Assembly: GCA_942493325.1 (NCBI GenBank) | Contig: OW818689.1 | Span: 6,572,001 to 6,636,000, forward strand | Length of the DNA stretch: 64,000 nucleotides | DNA from: JAAFHB01 sp942493325 | GTDB taxonomy: Bacteria; Bacteroidota; Bacteroidia; Bacteroidales; Prolixibacteraceae | Reading direction: 5' to 3' | Part shown: one piece after another, positions 35,986-45,187 of the stretch | Layout of the letters: each line of letters starts with the position of its first letter | How positions within the stretch are numbered: the first letter of the stretch is position 1 | The notes under the pieces: generated by a model | What the model was told of the DNA's origin: nothing | The model's input: only the letters and a program-made list of their open reading frames with translations | Databases searched by the model: none | Made by a program: the position numbers and the translations under genes

Positions 35986-37244
35986 GGTAATTTAATTGAT
36001 AAAAATCCTGGCCTTTTAAAATGAATTAACTCTGAACTACGTCTTTCAAATATTTTAAAATTTAATGCATAAAATTCAACATCTATATTTGTTTGAAAGG
36101 GAATACCTACACTACAAGTGATTGAATACGTGTTTTCCCCTAATATGTTATTTGGAAATTCTATAATTGATGCGTAACTTCCAATTTGTTTTTCTTGAAA
36201 TAGAATATTTGGATTAAGATCTGAATCACATATAGAAACTATTGTCTCACTCTCTCCTATATTTATTCTTAAAGTAAAATGAACACCACTTAATCTAGAA
36301 TTTACATCATATTCTATTTTGATAAGGAATTTTTCATCGGTTGAAATCTCTTTTCTAATTATATTCTTATTAGTATCTAATAATGTTATTTTTCTTATTT
36401 TTATTAGTTTCTCATGATTATTTGGAAAACTTTTTTGATAAATGTAATTATTATTTTCAAGGTAGTTTTGAATGACATCATTACAATTTCCCGTTAATGA
36501 AATACCTCCATTTGTTAATAAAATGGCCGTGCTACAAAGGTTATTAATAGCGTTCAAATTATGACTGACAAACAATATTGTTCTACCTAGACCATGACTA
36601 ATCTCTTGCATTTTCCCTATTGCTTTCTTTTGAAAATCTGCATCACCAACAGCTAATACTTCATCAACTACTAGAATTTCAGGTTCCAAGTGAGCAGCTA
36701 CCGCAAAACCTAGACGAACAGTCATTCCGCTACTATATCGTTTAACTGGGGTATCAATGTATTTTTCTACACCAGCAAAATCAATAATTTCATCCAATTT
36801 ACGAGTGATCTCAGCTTTTGTCATTCCCATTATTGAGCCATTCATATAAATATTTTCGCGCCCGGTCATTTCGGAGTGAAAGCCGGTTCCAACTTCGAGT
36901 AATGAGGCAATTCGCCCATGAGCCATAATACGCCCTGTTGTGGGGGATGTAACACGAGAAAGGATTTTCAGTAATGTACTTTTTCCTGCTCCGTTCTTAC
37001 CAATAATCCCAAGAACTTCGCCTTTTTTTACTTCAAAATTAATATCGTTTAATGCCCATACATAATCACCAATAGACTTAGTTGCACGTTCATTTACTTG
37101 GCCTATTTTAAGGTTGGGATCTTCTTTGCCTCGGATATTCATTATCCACCAGCGATTCAAATCGTGGCTTAATGTTCCAGTGCCAATGTTACCAAGTCGG
37201 TATTGCTTGGAGATATTTTCAAATTTTATTGCTATGTCGCTCAT
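35970..37244 (-). CDS. ABC polysaccharide exporter, ATPase (Wzt-like)
   Basis: 424 aa from the preferred start. Nucleotide-binding domain: Walker A GIIGKNGAGKST (79-90), signature YSSGM (170-174), Walker B EILVVDE (189-195). The C-terminal region after about 280 (beta-rich, DINFEVKK earlier; later LRINIGESETIVSI and IDVEFYALNFKIF) resembles the carbohydrate-binding domain of Wzt that recognises the finished polymer. I chose ATG 37244 (MSDIAIKFENISKQYRLG); a longer frame from 37364 only overlaps the permease gene out of frame. Starts 17 bases after the permease gene. Confidence 0.92.
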   Translation of the reverse strand: MSDIAIKFENISKQYRLGNIGTGTLSHDLNRWWIMNIRGKEDPNLKIGQVNERATKSIGDYVWALNDINFEVKKGEVLGIIGKNGAGKSTLLKILSRVTSPTTGRIMAHGRIASLLEVGTGFHSEMTGRENIYMNGSIMGMTKAEITRKLDEIIDFAGVEKYIDTPVKRYSSGMTVRLGFAVAAHLEPEILVVDEVLAVGDADFQKKAIGKMQEISHGLGRTILFVSHNLNAINNLCSTAILLTNGGISLTGNCNDVIQNYLENNNYIYQKSFPNNHEKLIKIRKITLLDTNKNIIRKEISTDEKFLIKIEYDVNSRLSGVHFTLRINIGESETIVSICDSDLNPNILFQEKQIGSYASIIEFPNNILGENTYSITCSVGIPFQTNIDVEFYALNFKIFERRSSELIHFKRPGFLSIKLPWEIL

Positions 37245-37261
37245 TTTAATATTTTCAAAAT

Positions 37262-38122
37262 TTAAATAACATCCATAAAACTTCGTTCTACCTTGTTGAA
37301 TATAAAAATCCCAGTAAGCAGCACAAAGATCGAAAACAGCAAACTGTAGCTGAGTGCAAACCATGAAAATGTTCCCTGCCCTAAGAAGCCGAATTTAAAA
37401 GTTTCCAATACAGCAGTTAGTGGATTTGCCTGTATAAGCCAAATGTATTTTTTATAGCTTCCTTCCATAACTGATAATGGATAAATTACTGGTGTGGCAT
37501 ACATCAGGAGTTGTATTGCAAAAGCGATTAGGAACTTAAGATCGCGGTACTTTGTGGTCATAGATGAGATAATGATTCCAAAACCTAATGAAAGACCTGC
37601 CAAAATAAGGATTAAAACAGGGAATAAAAGAGCGTACACATTTGGCGCTAAGGGTGTTCCTTTGACCAAAAAATAAATATATACAATAATAAATACGGCG
37701 AATTGAATTAGCATCTTTATCAACCCTGAAATTGTAACTGACAATGGAACGATGAGTCTTGGAAAATACACTTTTCCGAAAACACCTTGATTGGTAAGAA
37801 AGGTATCTGAAGTCTTCGTTAACGATTCGGAGAAGTAATTCCATAGAGTAATTCCCGAAAGATAAAACAGTGACTGTGGAATCCCGTCAGTAGGAATACC
37901 AGCAAGTCCACCGAAGACGAACATAAAAACGATTGTGGTAAAGATTGGCTGTATGAAGAACCAGATAGGTCCCAGAATGGTTTGCTTGTAGAAAGTAACA
38001 ATATCACGTTTAATATACATTTCAAGCAAATCACGATATTGCCATAATTCTTTTACGTTGAAGTTAAATAAGTTACTACGTGGTTCAATAACCACGTCCC
38101 ATGATTCATTCTTAGTTGGCAT
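37262..38122 (-). CDS. ABC polysaccharide exporter, permease (Wzm-like)
   Basis: 286 aa, six predicted helices, ABC-2 type. Characteristic ELWQYRDLLEMYIKRDI, TILGPIWFFIQPIFTTIVFM, YLSGITLWNYFSESL, LMYATPVIYPLS and ending ILLTGIFIFNKVERSFMDVI. With the adjacent Wzt-like ATPase it would carry lipid-linked polysaccharide across the inner membrane. First gene of the cassette transcript. Less AT-rich than the genes that follow, suggesting that the exporter pair belongs to a more stable part of the locus. Confidence 0.92.
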   Translation of the reverse strand: MPTKNESWDVVIEPRSNLFNFNVKELWQYRDLLEMYIKRDIVTFYKQTILGPIWFFIQPIFTTIVFMFVFGGLAGIPTDGIPQSLFYLSGITLWNYFSESLTKTSDTFLTNQGVFGKVYFPRLIVPLSVTISGLIKMLIQFAVFIIVYIYFLVKGTPLAPNVYALLFPVLILILAGLSLGFGIIISSMTTKYRDLKFLIAFAIQLLMYATPVIYPLSVMEGSYKKYIWLIQANPLTAVLETFKFGFLGQGTFSWFALSYSLLFSIFVLLTGIFIFNKVERSFMDVI

Positions 38123-39714
38123 AAAATTTTATTTTTATTTTACTACTATTTAATGTATGGAAACACAAATTAAATTCTCCTTTCAAACTTCGAATGTATA
38201 CTTAATCATTAAGTCCAAAAATACAAATTTGAAGTTTAATTCATTGAAGCAGTGCTTGGAAATGAAGAGAACGAATTCCATTACAAACAAATTTCACGAA
38301 TTAAGACGAATGGCACGAATTCTTACGAAGAAAGGTGTTGCAATAAAATGAATTGCACAAATTAAGACGAATTACGCGGATTCTTACAAAGAGAGGTATT
38401 GCTCCTGGATAAAAAATGGCTTCAGAGGTTATTGTACTCAGGGAACGGAAGGTGCAGCGCACCGGTAATATCATCTGATGGCTTACTTCGTTCTTTCTCC
38501 CCAAATCAGACGGCTTAAAATAAGGTAATAAGGTTACGGTGGCTGTGCGTATGGGTTTTCTACTGAGGTAGCCGGGTAAAATAAGGTTTAAGGAATTACG
38601 AATTATGAATTACGAATTATGAATTTTGGATTCCACGGATTATAAAGGAATTACGAATTACCAATTACGATTTACGAATTACCAATTACGATTTACGAAT
38701 AATTACGATTTACGATTTACGAATTCCATTAAAAGATTAGGTGTTGCTCCTGGAGAATAAATGTCTTCAAAGTTTATTGTCTCCAGAGAATGAAGGTGCA
38801 GCGCACCGTTAATATCATCTGATGGCTGACTTTGTTCTTTCTCCCCAAATCAGATGGCTTAAAATAAGGTAATAAGGTTACGGTGGCTGTGCGTATGGGT
38901 TTTCTACTGAGGTAGCCGTTGAAAATAAGGTTTAAGGAATTACGAATTATGAATTACGAATTATGAATTTTGGATTCCACGGATTTCCTTCGTCCGTCAG
39001 CTGACGGACGAAGGAACCAAATATGAATTACGAATCAATAAATTACGAATTACGAATTACGATTTACCAATTACGAATTACCAATTACGATTTACGAATT
39101 CCATTAAAAGATTAGGTGTTGCTCCTGGAGAATAAATGTCTTCAAAGTTTATTGTTTACAGAGAATGAAGATGCAGCGCACCGGTAATATTTATAGATTA
39201 AAGGATTCCATTTAAAAAGGATTACACGGATTATAAAGGAATTACGAATTACTAATTACGATTTACGATTTACGAATTACCAATTACGTATTACTAATTA
39301 CGATTTACGAATTCCATTAAAAGATTAGGTGTTGCTCCTGGAGAATAAATGTCTTCAAAGTTTATTGCCTCCAGAGAATGAAGGTGCAGCGCACCGGTAA
39401 TATTTATAGATTAAAGGATTCCACTGCCTGCCCCGAGAATCGGGGGATTTATAAAGGAATTACAAATTACAAATTACGATTTACGAATAATTACGATTTA
39501 CGATTTACGATTTACGAATTACACGGATTATAAAGGAATTACGAATTACGAATTACGATTTACGAATAATTACGATTTACGATTTACGATTTACGAATAA
39601 TTACGATTTACGAATTCCATTAAAAGATTAGGTGCTGCTCCTGATAAAAATTGTCTTCAAAGTTTATTAAATCACTTGCCTGTCGTTGTTAGGGATAACC
39701 GGATCAAGAGGGTA
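38123..39714. repeat. Repeat zone right of the polysaccharide cassette
   Basis: No gene seen. Contains the GGTGTTGCTCC ... AAGTTTATT repeat, the GGTGCAGCGCACC palindrome in the orientation opposite to the left side (38451-38463, 38795-38807, 39383-39395, degenerate 39170), half-copies of the AAATAAGGTAATAAGGTT element (38517-38595, 38860-38938), and long AATTACGATTTACGA low-complexity arrays (about 38590-38730, 38940-39100, 39240-39320, 39460-39620). Confidence 0.85.
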
Positions 39715-40089
39715 TTATGACAAAACAATTAATCCTTTGATTCGATTGTAATGCTTTTTGTTAAGGGTTTTCACCGGTAAATCATTAACCATACAAGTTG
39801 CAGCGATGAAGATGTCTCTGAATTCAATCATCATGTTCATTTGTCGCAAATGATGGTAAATCCCTGCAGCCTGGTTTGCAACTTCATCGTTAAATGGTAA
39901 TACCGGAATGTCTTCAGTCAATAATTTTATGTCATTGACTTTCTCTGGTGTATAAGCGCCTATCAATTATTCATAAACAGTCACAGATGAGACAAATATT
40001 TTCTCTTCATCCGGAATCTGAAACAGAGCTGTTTTTGTTTTGTCTTTAGCCCTCAAAAATTCAATAAAAATACTCGTATCGACTACCAT
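39715..40089 (-). pseudogene. VapC (PIN) toxin gene with in-frame stop
   Basis: Reads MVVDTSIFIEFLRAKDKTKT ... VSSVTVYE, then TAA at 39969-39967 (codon 41), then continues in the same frame as LIGAYTPEKVNDIK ... EFRDIFIAATCMVNDLPVKT and ends at 39715. Apart from the stop, all expected PIN acids are present (Asp4, Glu40, Asp in FRDIFIAA). The expected codon is probably TTA (YELLIGAY), one base different. Overlaps the intact antitoxin gene by 7 bases. The toxin is inactive unless the stop is suppressed. Confidence 0.88.
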
Positions 40090-40307
40090 TCCTGAATTTT
40101 CCAATTACTAAACAATTTTTGGTTCTCCTCAAATATTTTTAAATCAATATCGGACCAGACCGATACATTGAGTATTTTATTTTTGTAAGTTGTCAAAGCA
40201 ATGTGTTTGTCTTTTTTTTGTTTGCTCAACAAAAAATCCATAAAGTCATTCAATTCCTGCCTTGCAATTTTATCTAACCTATTGTACTTATAAACAATCT
40301 CGCTCAT
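40083..40307 (-). CDS. Antitoxin partner of the broken VapC
   Basis: 74 aa from ATG 40307 (MSEIVYKYNRLDKIARQELN); a longer reading from 40337 would add ten residues. Helical N-terminus resembling DUF2281/VapB-type antitoxins, then SVWSDIDLKIFEENQKLF and a Trp-rich end (NWKIQEW). Reading frame intact although its toxin has a nonsense codon. Confidence 0.7.
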   Translation of the reverse strand: MSEIVYKYNRLDKIARQELNDFMDFLLSKQKKDKHIALTTYKNKILNVSVWSDIDLKIFEENQKLFSNWKIQEW

Positions 40308-41055
40308 CTTTTTTTCTGTAAATCTAATAAATATCATTTGTATTTAAAAGAACTGTTTGCTGATCTTCGATTCACGGATTACGAATTACAGTGAAAAACG
40401 AATTACACGAATTAGGACAGCCTGCCCCGAGAAGCGGGGGATTTATAAAGGAATTACGAATTACTAATTACGATTTACGAATTCCATTAAAAGATTAGGT
40501 GCTGCTCCCGGATAAAAAATGTCTTCAAAGTTTATTGTCTCCAGAGAATGAAAGTGCAGCGCACCGGTAATAGTTATAGATTAAAGGATTCCATTTTAAA
40601 AGGATTCCACGGATTATAAAGGAATTACGAATTACTAATTACGATTTACGAATAATTACGATTTACGATTTACGAATTCCATTAAAAGTTTAGGTGTTGC
40701 TCTGAATAATAAATGTCTTCAAAGTTTATTGTCTCCAGAGAATGAAGGTGCAGCGCACCGGTAATATTTATAGATTAAAGGATTCCATTTAAAAAGGATT
40801 CCACGGATTATAAAGGAATTACGAATTACTAATTACGATTTACGAATTACCAATTACGATTTACGAATAATTACGATTTACGATTTACGAATTCCATTAA
40901 AAGATTAGGTGTTGCTCCTGGAGAATAAATGTCTTCAAAGTTTATTGTCTCCAGAGAATGAAGGTGCAGCGCACCGTTAATAGTTATAGCAAAACATCTA
41001 ATCAGTAAATCCTTAGGTGCAGTGCACCGGTAATATCATCTGATGGCTTACTTCG
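40308..41055. repeat. Repeat zone with boundary hairpins
   Basis: No gene seen. Several copies of the GGTGTTGCTCC ... AAGTTTATT repeat followed by GGTGCAGCGCACC or close variants (40552, 40747, 40973, 41016), alternating with AATTACGATTTACGA arrays. Confidence 0.8.
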
Positions 41056-41221
41056 CTCCCCCTCGTTTGCAACGAGGGGTTTGTTGTTTTGAGTTTGCAA
41101 CTCTTTCTACGGCTTCTTTAATACGATTGCTTTCTGAAACCGATTAATTAATGGAATGTCAAACGACCGACAGCTTCCCCCTCCCCGCTGCGCGGGGCCG
41201 GCTGTTACAAACGAGGGGGAG
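41056..41221. repeat. MITE-like element, copy 1 (166 bp)
   Basis: Ends are near-perfect inverted repeats CTCCCCCTCGTTTGCAACG / GTTACAAACGAGGGGGAG. The interior has TTTCTACGGCTTCTTTAATA and GAAACCGATTAATTAATGGA. Copies at 45417-45567 and 47890-48060. No transposase inside. Confidence 0.85.
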
Positions 41222-41313
41222 GATTAACGAATTACGCGGATTCTTACATTCTTTTTGGACAATATATTTTAATGTTTTTGTCATTGCAGGAATTTGAAAA
41301 AACAGGAATTGAA

Positions 41314-41388
41314 TTAATAATGAGAATAGCAGGAGAATATGACTATTGATGCATCTGTAACCTTGTAAATTAATTCAATATTTCTCAT
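41314..41388 (-). pseudogene. RelE-type toxin gene collapsed to 24 codons
   Basis: The start codon overlaps the antitoxin stop (ATGA), and the frame reads MRNIELIYKVTDASIVIFSC then YSHY and stop. The last 20 residues look like the C-terminal strand of RelE/YoeB toxins (LIYKV...IIIFSC.FHY), so the start and the end survive while the middle (about 60 codons) is deleted in frame. Confidence 0.6.
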
Positions 41389-41609
41389 AACATGTCATCC
41401 GCTTTTAAAGCAATGACCTGTTTTCTTTCTTCATATTCTGCGATTCTATCCTGTAAAACTTGCGTAAAAACAGGATTGCTTAAGATATTATCTGTCTCGT
41501 CTGCTTGTTGTATATTAATTTCAACTGTTTTATGAGGAAACAGTTTTTTGATTGCTTCAATAAATTCAGGTGTAATCGCATCAGTATTTATTGTGATTGT
41601 CGTTTCCAT
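41385..41609 (-). CDS. Orphan antitoxin of the collapsed RelE gene
   Basis: 74 aa. METTITINTDAITPEFIEAI, then KTVEINIQQADETDNILSNP and a helical tail with QDRIAEYEERKQ. Size and coupled position fit an antitoxin. Intact frame; its toxin gene is reduced to 24 codons. Has the TATATTTG promoter and leader shared with the modules at 43010 and 44166. Confidence 0.68.
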   Translation of the reverse strand: METTITINTDAITPEFIEAIKKLFPHKTVEINIQQADETDNILSNPVFTQVLQDRIAEYEERKQVIALKADDML

Positions 41610-41652
41610 GATTTCAATTTTTTATCAGTTTACTTCGCTGATCTTCTTCTCA

Positions 41653-41660
41653 CAAATATA
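41653..41660 (-). promoter_or_regulatory. Shared TA leader, -7 box TATATTTG (module 1)
   Basis: Perfect TAnnTTTG 44-51 bases before the antitoxin ATG. The leader TGTGAGAAG ... AGCGAAGTAAACTG is nearly identical to those at 43223-43273 and 44334-44381. Confidence 0.6.
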
Positions 41661-42635
41661 CAAAAATAAATAATTCGTGGGCGAAGTTGTTGAATAGCGA
41701 ATTACACGAATTCCTTCGTCCGTCAGCTGACGGATCAGGAACAAAATGTGAATTACGAATCAATAAATTACGAATTACGAATAATTACGATTTACGAATT
41801 ACGATTTACGAATTACGATTTACGATTTACACGAATTTCTTCACAGACGGGTGTTGTTTAAAAAGATTACACTGCCTGCCCCGAGAATCGGGGGATTTAT
41901 AAAGGAATTACAAATTACCAATTACGATTTACGAATTCCATTAAAAGATTAGGTGTTGCTTCTGATAAAAAATGTCTTCAAAGTTTATTGTCTCCAGAGA
42001 ATGAAGGTGCAGCGCACCGGTAATATCATCTGATGGCTGACTTCGTTCTTTCTCCATATTGTGGGAGTGGGTTTTCTAAAAAGAGTTTATCTAAAACTGT
42101 TGAATAACATTGATTTTTTAGTTAAGGTCTATGAGAATAAAAATTTAAACGCAAAGAACGCTGAGAAGGCGCAAAGAACAGCAGAGGTAGATATTCCCGA
42201 ATTTCTTTGCGGTTCTATGCGTAAAACTTTGCGATCTCTGCGGTAAAATTTCAACTGCTATTGCTAACTAAACGACATTGAATTACGAATTACGATTTAC
42301 GAATTCCATTAAAAGATTAGGTGTTGCTCCTGGAGAATAAATGTCTTCAAAGTTTATTGTCTCCAGAGAATGAAGATGCAGCGCACCGGTAATATCGTCT
42401 GATGGCTGACTTCGTTCTTTCTCCCCAAATCAGATGTTTTCATCCTTATTCCCTTAGAAAGAGATACACAAAACACAGTATTTCCATATTCCTTTATTGT
42501 ACTTTATTCCCAAAATAAAGGAATAAGGGGAATTTATGCGGAGAACTGAATTTGTCTATTAAGGGAATAAGGGTCACTCACAAAAGATTACACATCAGAA
42601 AACAGTCTGGCCCTGTTTATCGGGTTTTTCGTGCA
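41661..42635. repeat. Repeat zone incl. 130-bp GGGAATAAGGG palindrome
   Basis: No gene seen. Arrays of AATTACGATTTACG (41700-41840), GGTGTTGCTTC/AAGTTTATT repeats with GGTGCAGCGCACC (42006, 42375), and at 42444-42573 a complete palindrome in which CCTTATTCCCTTAG pairs with CTATTAAGGGAATAAGG and ATTCCTTTATT pairs with AATAAAGGAAT. Confidence 0.8.
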
Positions 42636-43031
42636 TTAGGTTCTTTTATCGACTTTTACTAAGTGAAGTCTAGTAATTTTATCAAAGTCTTTTATGTTAT
42701 TCGTAATTAATGAACAATTATTGACCAGACAGGTGGCGGCAATAATTGCGTCAGGAAGTTTTATGTTGTATTTCTTCCGTATTTGAATTGTTTCAAGAAT
42801 AATATCTTCTTCCAAATCATAAATGATTGAATTTGAGATAAAAGAACTAAGAGCCTCTGATGCGTTTCCATTTAGACTTTTGAATCCCATAAGCTCGATT
42901 CTATTGATTACCGATATAGAATACCGCTTACCTAAAATCCGATCCATAAATATCTCAGATTCATTTGACAAAGCCAATCCAAAATAATAAATGGCAACAT
43001 TTGTATCAATCAAATGATTCTTTCGTTCCAT
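42636..43031 (-). CDS. VapC-type PIN ribonuclease toxin
   Basis: 131 aa, intact. PIN acids: Asp9 in HLIDTNVAIYYF, Glu in VINRIELMGF, the IKLPDAIIAATCLV aspartate near 96 and the NNIKDFDKI region near 116-121. Expected Mg-dependent RNA cleavage. Overlaps the antitoxin by 22 bases. One of few TA toxins in the 38-49 kb array that is not broken. Confidence 0.88.
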   Translation of the reverse strand: MERKNHLIDTNVAIYYFGLALSNESEIFMDRILGKRYSISVINRIELMGFKSLNGNASEALSSFISNSIIYDLEEDIILETIQIRKKYNIKLPDAIIAATCLVNNCSLITNNIKDFDKITRLHLVKVDKRT

Positions 43032-43222
43032 TCGTTTCTTGATATTTCTATTTCTTTGGCCAGTTCAATTGCTCTTTCGGTGCTAATTGCTCCTTTGAAA
43101 CGAATGAGGGAATTCATAGTTTGTTTTTCAATAATATGCATTTTAATCATCTTTGCTTTTTCAAGACTTTTTAAAATTGACAAGGCATTTTTATTTTTTA
43201 ATTCTATTTGAATTGTTTCCAT
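43010..43222 (-). CDS. Antitoxin of the intact VapC
   Basis: 70 aa. METIQIELKNKNALSILKSL, IEKQTMNSLIRFKGAISTER and a helical tail IEISRNEWNERII. This layout matches small Bacteroidota PIN antitoxins. First gene of the pair; carries the shared TATATTTG promoter and leader. Confidence 0.72.
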   Translation of the reverse strand: METIQIELKNKNALSILKSLEKAKMIKMHIIEKQTMNSLIRFKGAISTERAIELAKEIEISRNEWNERII

Positions 43223-43265
43223 GTTTTCAATTTTTTATCAGTTTACTTCGCTGATCTGCTTCTCA

Positions 43266-43273
43266 CAAATATA
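43266..43273 (-). promoter_or_regulatory. Shared TA leader, -7 box TATATTTG (module 2)
   Basis: Same box and nearly the same 43-base leader as at 41653-41660, ending AAAAAATTGAAAACATG. Confidence 0.6.
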
Positions 43274-43808
43274 CGAAAATGATTACACGAATTAACACGA
43301 ATCCCAATAAAGAACGAATTCCATTTAGAATGGATTCCGCGGATTATAACTGATTATGCTGCCTGCTCCGAGAATCGGGGGATTTATAAAGGAATTACGA
43401 ATTACTAATTACGATTTACGAATTCCATTAAAAGATTAGGTGTTGCTCTGAATAATAAATGTCTTCAAAGTTTATTGCCTTCACGAAGCTAAGGTGCAGC
43501 GCACCGTTAATAGTTATAGCAAAACATCCAATCTGTAAATTCTTAGGTGCAGCGCACCGGTAATATCATCTGATGGCTTACTTCGCCCTTTCTCCATAAA
43601 TCAGACGGCTTAAAATAAGGTAATAAGGTTGCCGTGTTGTGGGAGTGGGTTTTCTACTGAGGTAGCCGGGTAAAATAAGGTTTAAAGGAAGAACAGCCTG
43701 CTATAAAGGAATTACGATTTACGAATTACGAATTAGGAATTACGTCCGTCAGCTGACGGATCACAGAAGTTACACAGTGTTTATAAAAGTACTCTGAGAA
43801 ACTACCTA
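43274..43808. repeat. Repeat zone between TA modules
   Basis: No gene seen. GGATTCC/GGATTAT-type blocks, a GGTGTTGCT ... AAGTTTATT repeat (43440-43470), two GGTGCAGCGCACC copies (43493, 43546), a half-copy of the AAATAAGGTAATAAGGTT element (43612-43683) and ACGAATTACG arrays. Confidence 0.8.
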
Positions 43809-44179
43809 CTACCTTTTAAAAAAGATCAGGTCAGCAATATCAATCTTCTTAAAGTCCTGATCTGCTGTAATTAATGGCATATTGAGCCAAAGTGATGTTG
43901 CCATTATGATACAATCGGGAAGCTTGATTGGGTAACTTTGACGTAAGCTGATTGTATATTCTTTTATTTCAGGTGTTATATCAATTACAGTGCATTCGGA
44001 AATGAACTGCTTTATTTTTAGCTTGTCAGTCGGATTTATATTTCGGTTACCCAGTAATTCTAATTGAGTAATAAATGACAGGAAAAGATTTTTTCTTCAA
44101 GAAGGGGGATTAGTGTTTCTTCTCCATTGAGCAGATAAAGTACAATGTTTGTATCTAAAAGTACATTATTCCCATTCAT
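43809..44179 (-). pseudogene. VapC (PIN) toxin gene with 1-bp frameshift
   Basis: Reads MNGNNVLLDTNIVLYLLNGE then LIPLLEEK, after which the frame breaks at a run of six A (44088-44093 region); one more A would restore NLFLSFITQLELLGNRNINP and the full remainder to KLPDCIIMATSLWLNMPL and FKR-stop. All PIN acids are present across the two frames. Length 371 bases is one short of a multiple of three. Could be a real mutation, homopolymer slippage with biological meaning, or an assembly error. Confidence 0.85.
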
Positions 44180-44333
44180 TACGCCATTTTTTTTGAAGTT
44201 TTAGTGGGTCTTCTTGCAAAGAAATGGATCCGCAATATTCTTTTAAATCAGGTCCTTTAATTTTCACTGTCCGTTTTTTTAGGGCTAACTGTATTTTTTC
44301 ACGTGATGTTCCCTTTTTTATTGTTGTTACCAT
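44166..44333 (-). CDS. VapB-type antitoxin, 55 aa
   Basis: MVTTIKKGTSREKIQLALKK, then GPDLKEYCGSISLQEDPLKL and ending RNEWE. I recognise this pattern (xxTTIKKG...; YCG.I.L.EDPL..Q...R.EWE) from many Bacteroidota antitoxins paired with PIN toxins. Frame intact; the stop overlaps the start of the frameshifted VapC gene by 14 bases. Carries the third copy of the shared promoter/leader. Confidence 0.82.
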   Translation of the reverse strand: MVTTIKKGTSREKIQLALKKRTVKIKGPDLKEYCGSISLQEDPLKLQKKWRNEWE

Positions 44334-44373
44334 CTCTTCTTTTTTTGTTTGCTTCGCTAAGTCTTACCTTTCA

Positions 44374-44381
44374 CAAATATA
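44374..44381 (-). promoter_or_regulatory. Shared TA leader, -7 box TATATTTG (module 3)
   Basis: Same TATATTTGTGA start and AGCGAAG core as the leaders at 41653 and 43266; 41-48 bases before the antitoxin ATG. Confidence 0.6.
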
Positions 44382-44705
44382 CGAAAATGATTACACGAAT
44401 TATTACGAATCAATAAATTACGAATTAGGAATTACGAATTACGAATTACGAATTACCAATTACGAATTACGATTTACGAATTACACGAATTTCTTCACAG
44501 ACGGGTGTTGTTTAAAAGGATTACACTGCCTGCCCCGAGAATCGGGGGATTTATAAAGGATTTAGCTTCGCTGATCTTCGATTCACGGATTTGTTCAAAG
44601 AAAGGTGTTGCTTCGGGATAAAAAATGTCTTCAGAGGTTATTAAATCACGCATCTGGTAGATCATTTCTGCTCATGGAGCCATCCGGATCAACAAAATAT
44701 ATATT
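44382..44705. repeat. Repeat zone between TA modules
   Basis: AATTACGAATTAGG arrays, then a GGTGTTGCTTC ... AGGTTATT repeat (44606-44642) placed 64 bases before the 3' end of the next module. No gene seen. Confidence 0.75.
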
Positions 44706-44900
44706 CTAAGCAACTTCATAAACGATTCCGTTTGGTTGAACCATTTGAGATGAGGCGTTTAATACTTCGATTCCCACAATGTTTCCCTCAAGGTCGTAAT
44801 CAAGTATAATACCAGGTTTATCTTCGTTGCTCTCAGCAATTTTGTTTTCTGAGAATCGTATGTAAACAATGTCGAGTTCTTTATCGTATCGAATAACCAT
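44706..44900 (-). CDS. DUF2283 protein, solitary
   Basis: 64 aa, a bare DUF2283 domain: MVIRYDKELDIVYIRFSENK, KPGIILDYDLEGNIVGIEVL, ending PNGIVYEVA. No partner gene is recognisable on either side, unlike at 6733-6993. Could be an orphan antitoxin. A boundary repeat lies 64 bases from its 3' end. Confidence 0.7.
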   Translation of the reverse strand: MVIRYDKELDIVYIRFSENKIAESNEDKPGIILDYDLEGNIVGIEVLNASSQMVQPNGIVYEVA

Positions 44901-45067
44901 ATTTATCGATTTTTGAAGTTTTATAATTCGATTGTCATTCGCTTAAAATGTTTACTGTAAAATTAACATTTTCGGATTAAGAACAATCATTTCTTCACAG
45001 TTAGGTGTTGCTTCTGATAAAAAATGTCTTCAAAGTTTATTGATGAGTTGCACCAGCGCGATTAAAT

Positions 45068-45187
45068 TTACGCTTTATTCAATAATCTGGCAGTATGATG
45101 GACGCGGACTATCCCAATATGGTCAGAATGAATTTTGTAGACGATCCTATAATTTCCTTCAATAAGTTCTCGTATTGAATTTTTACC
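45068..45187 (-). pseudogene. ParE toxin remnant, 5' two thirds deleted
   Basis: Beginning exactly at the antitoxin stop, the minus strand reads GKNSIRELIEGNYRIVYKIH then SDHIGIVRVHHTARLLNKA-stop, the C-terminal third of a ParE-family toxin. No start codon and no N-terminal half remain. The deletion joint lies within the last codons of the intact antitoxin gene. Confidence 0.78.

Noticed and set aside
37244..37364. 40-residue N-terminal extension of the Wzt-like protein
   Set aside because: It lies within the permease gene in another frame; the family start is at 37244.
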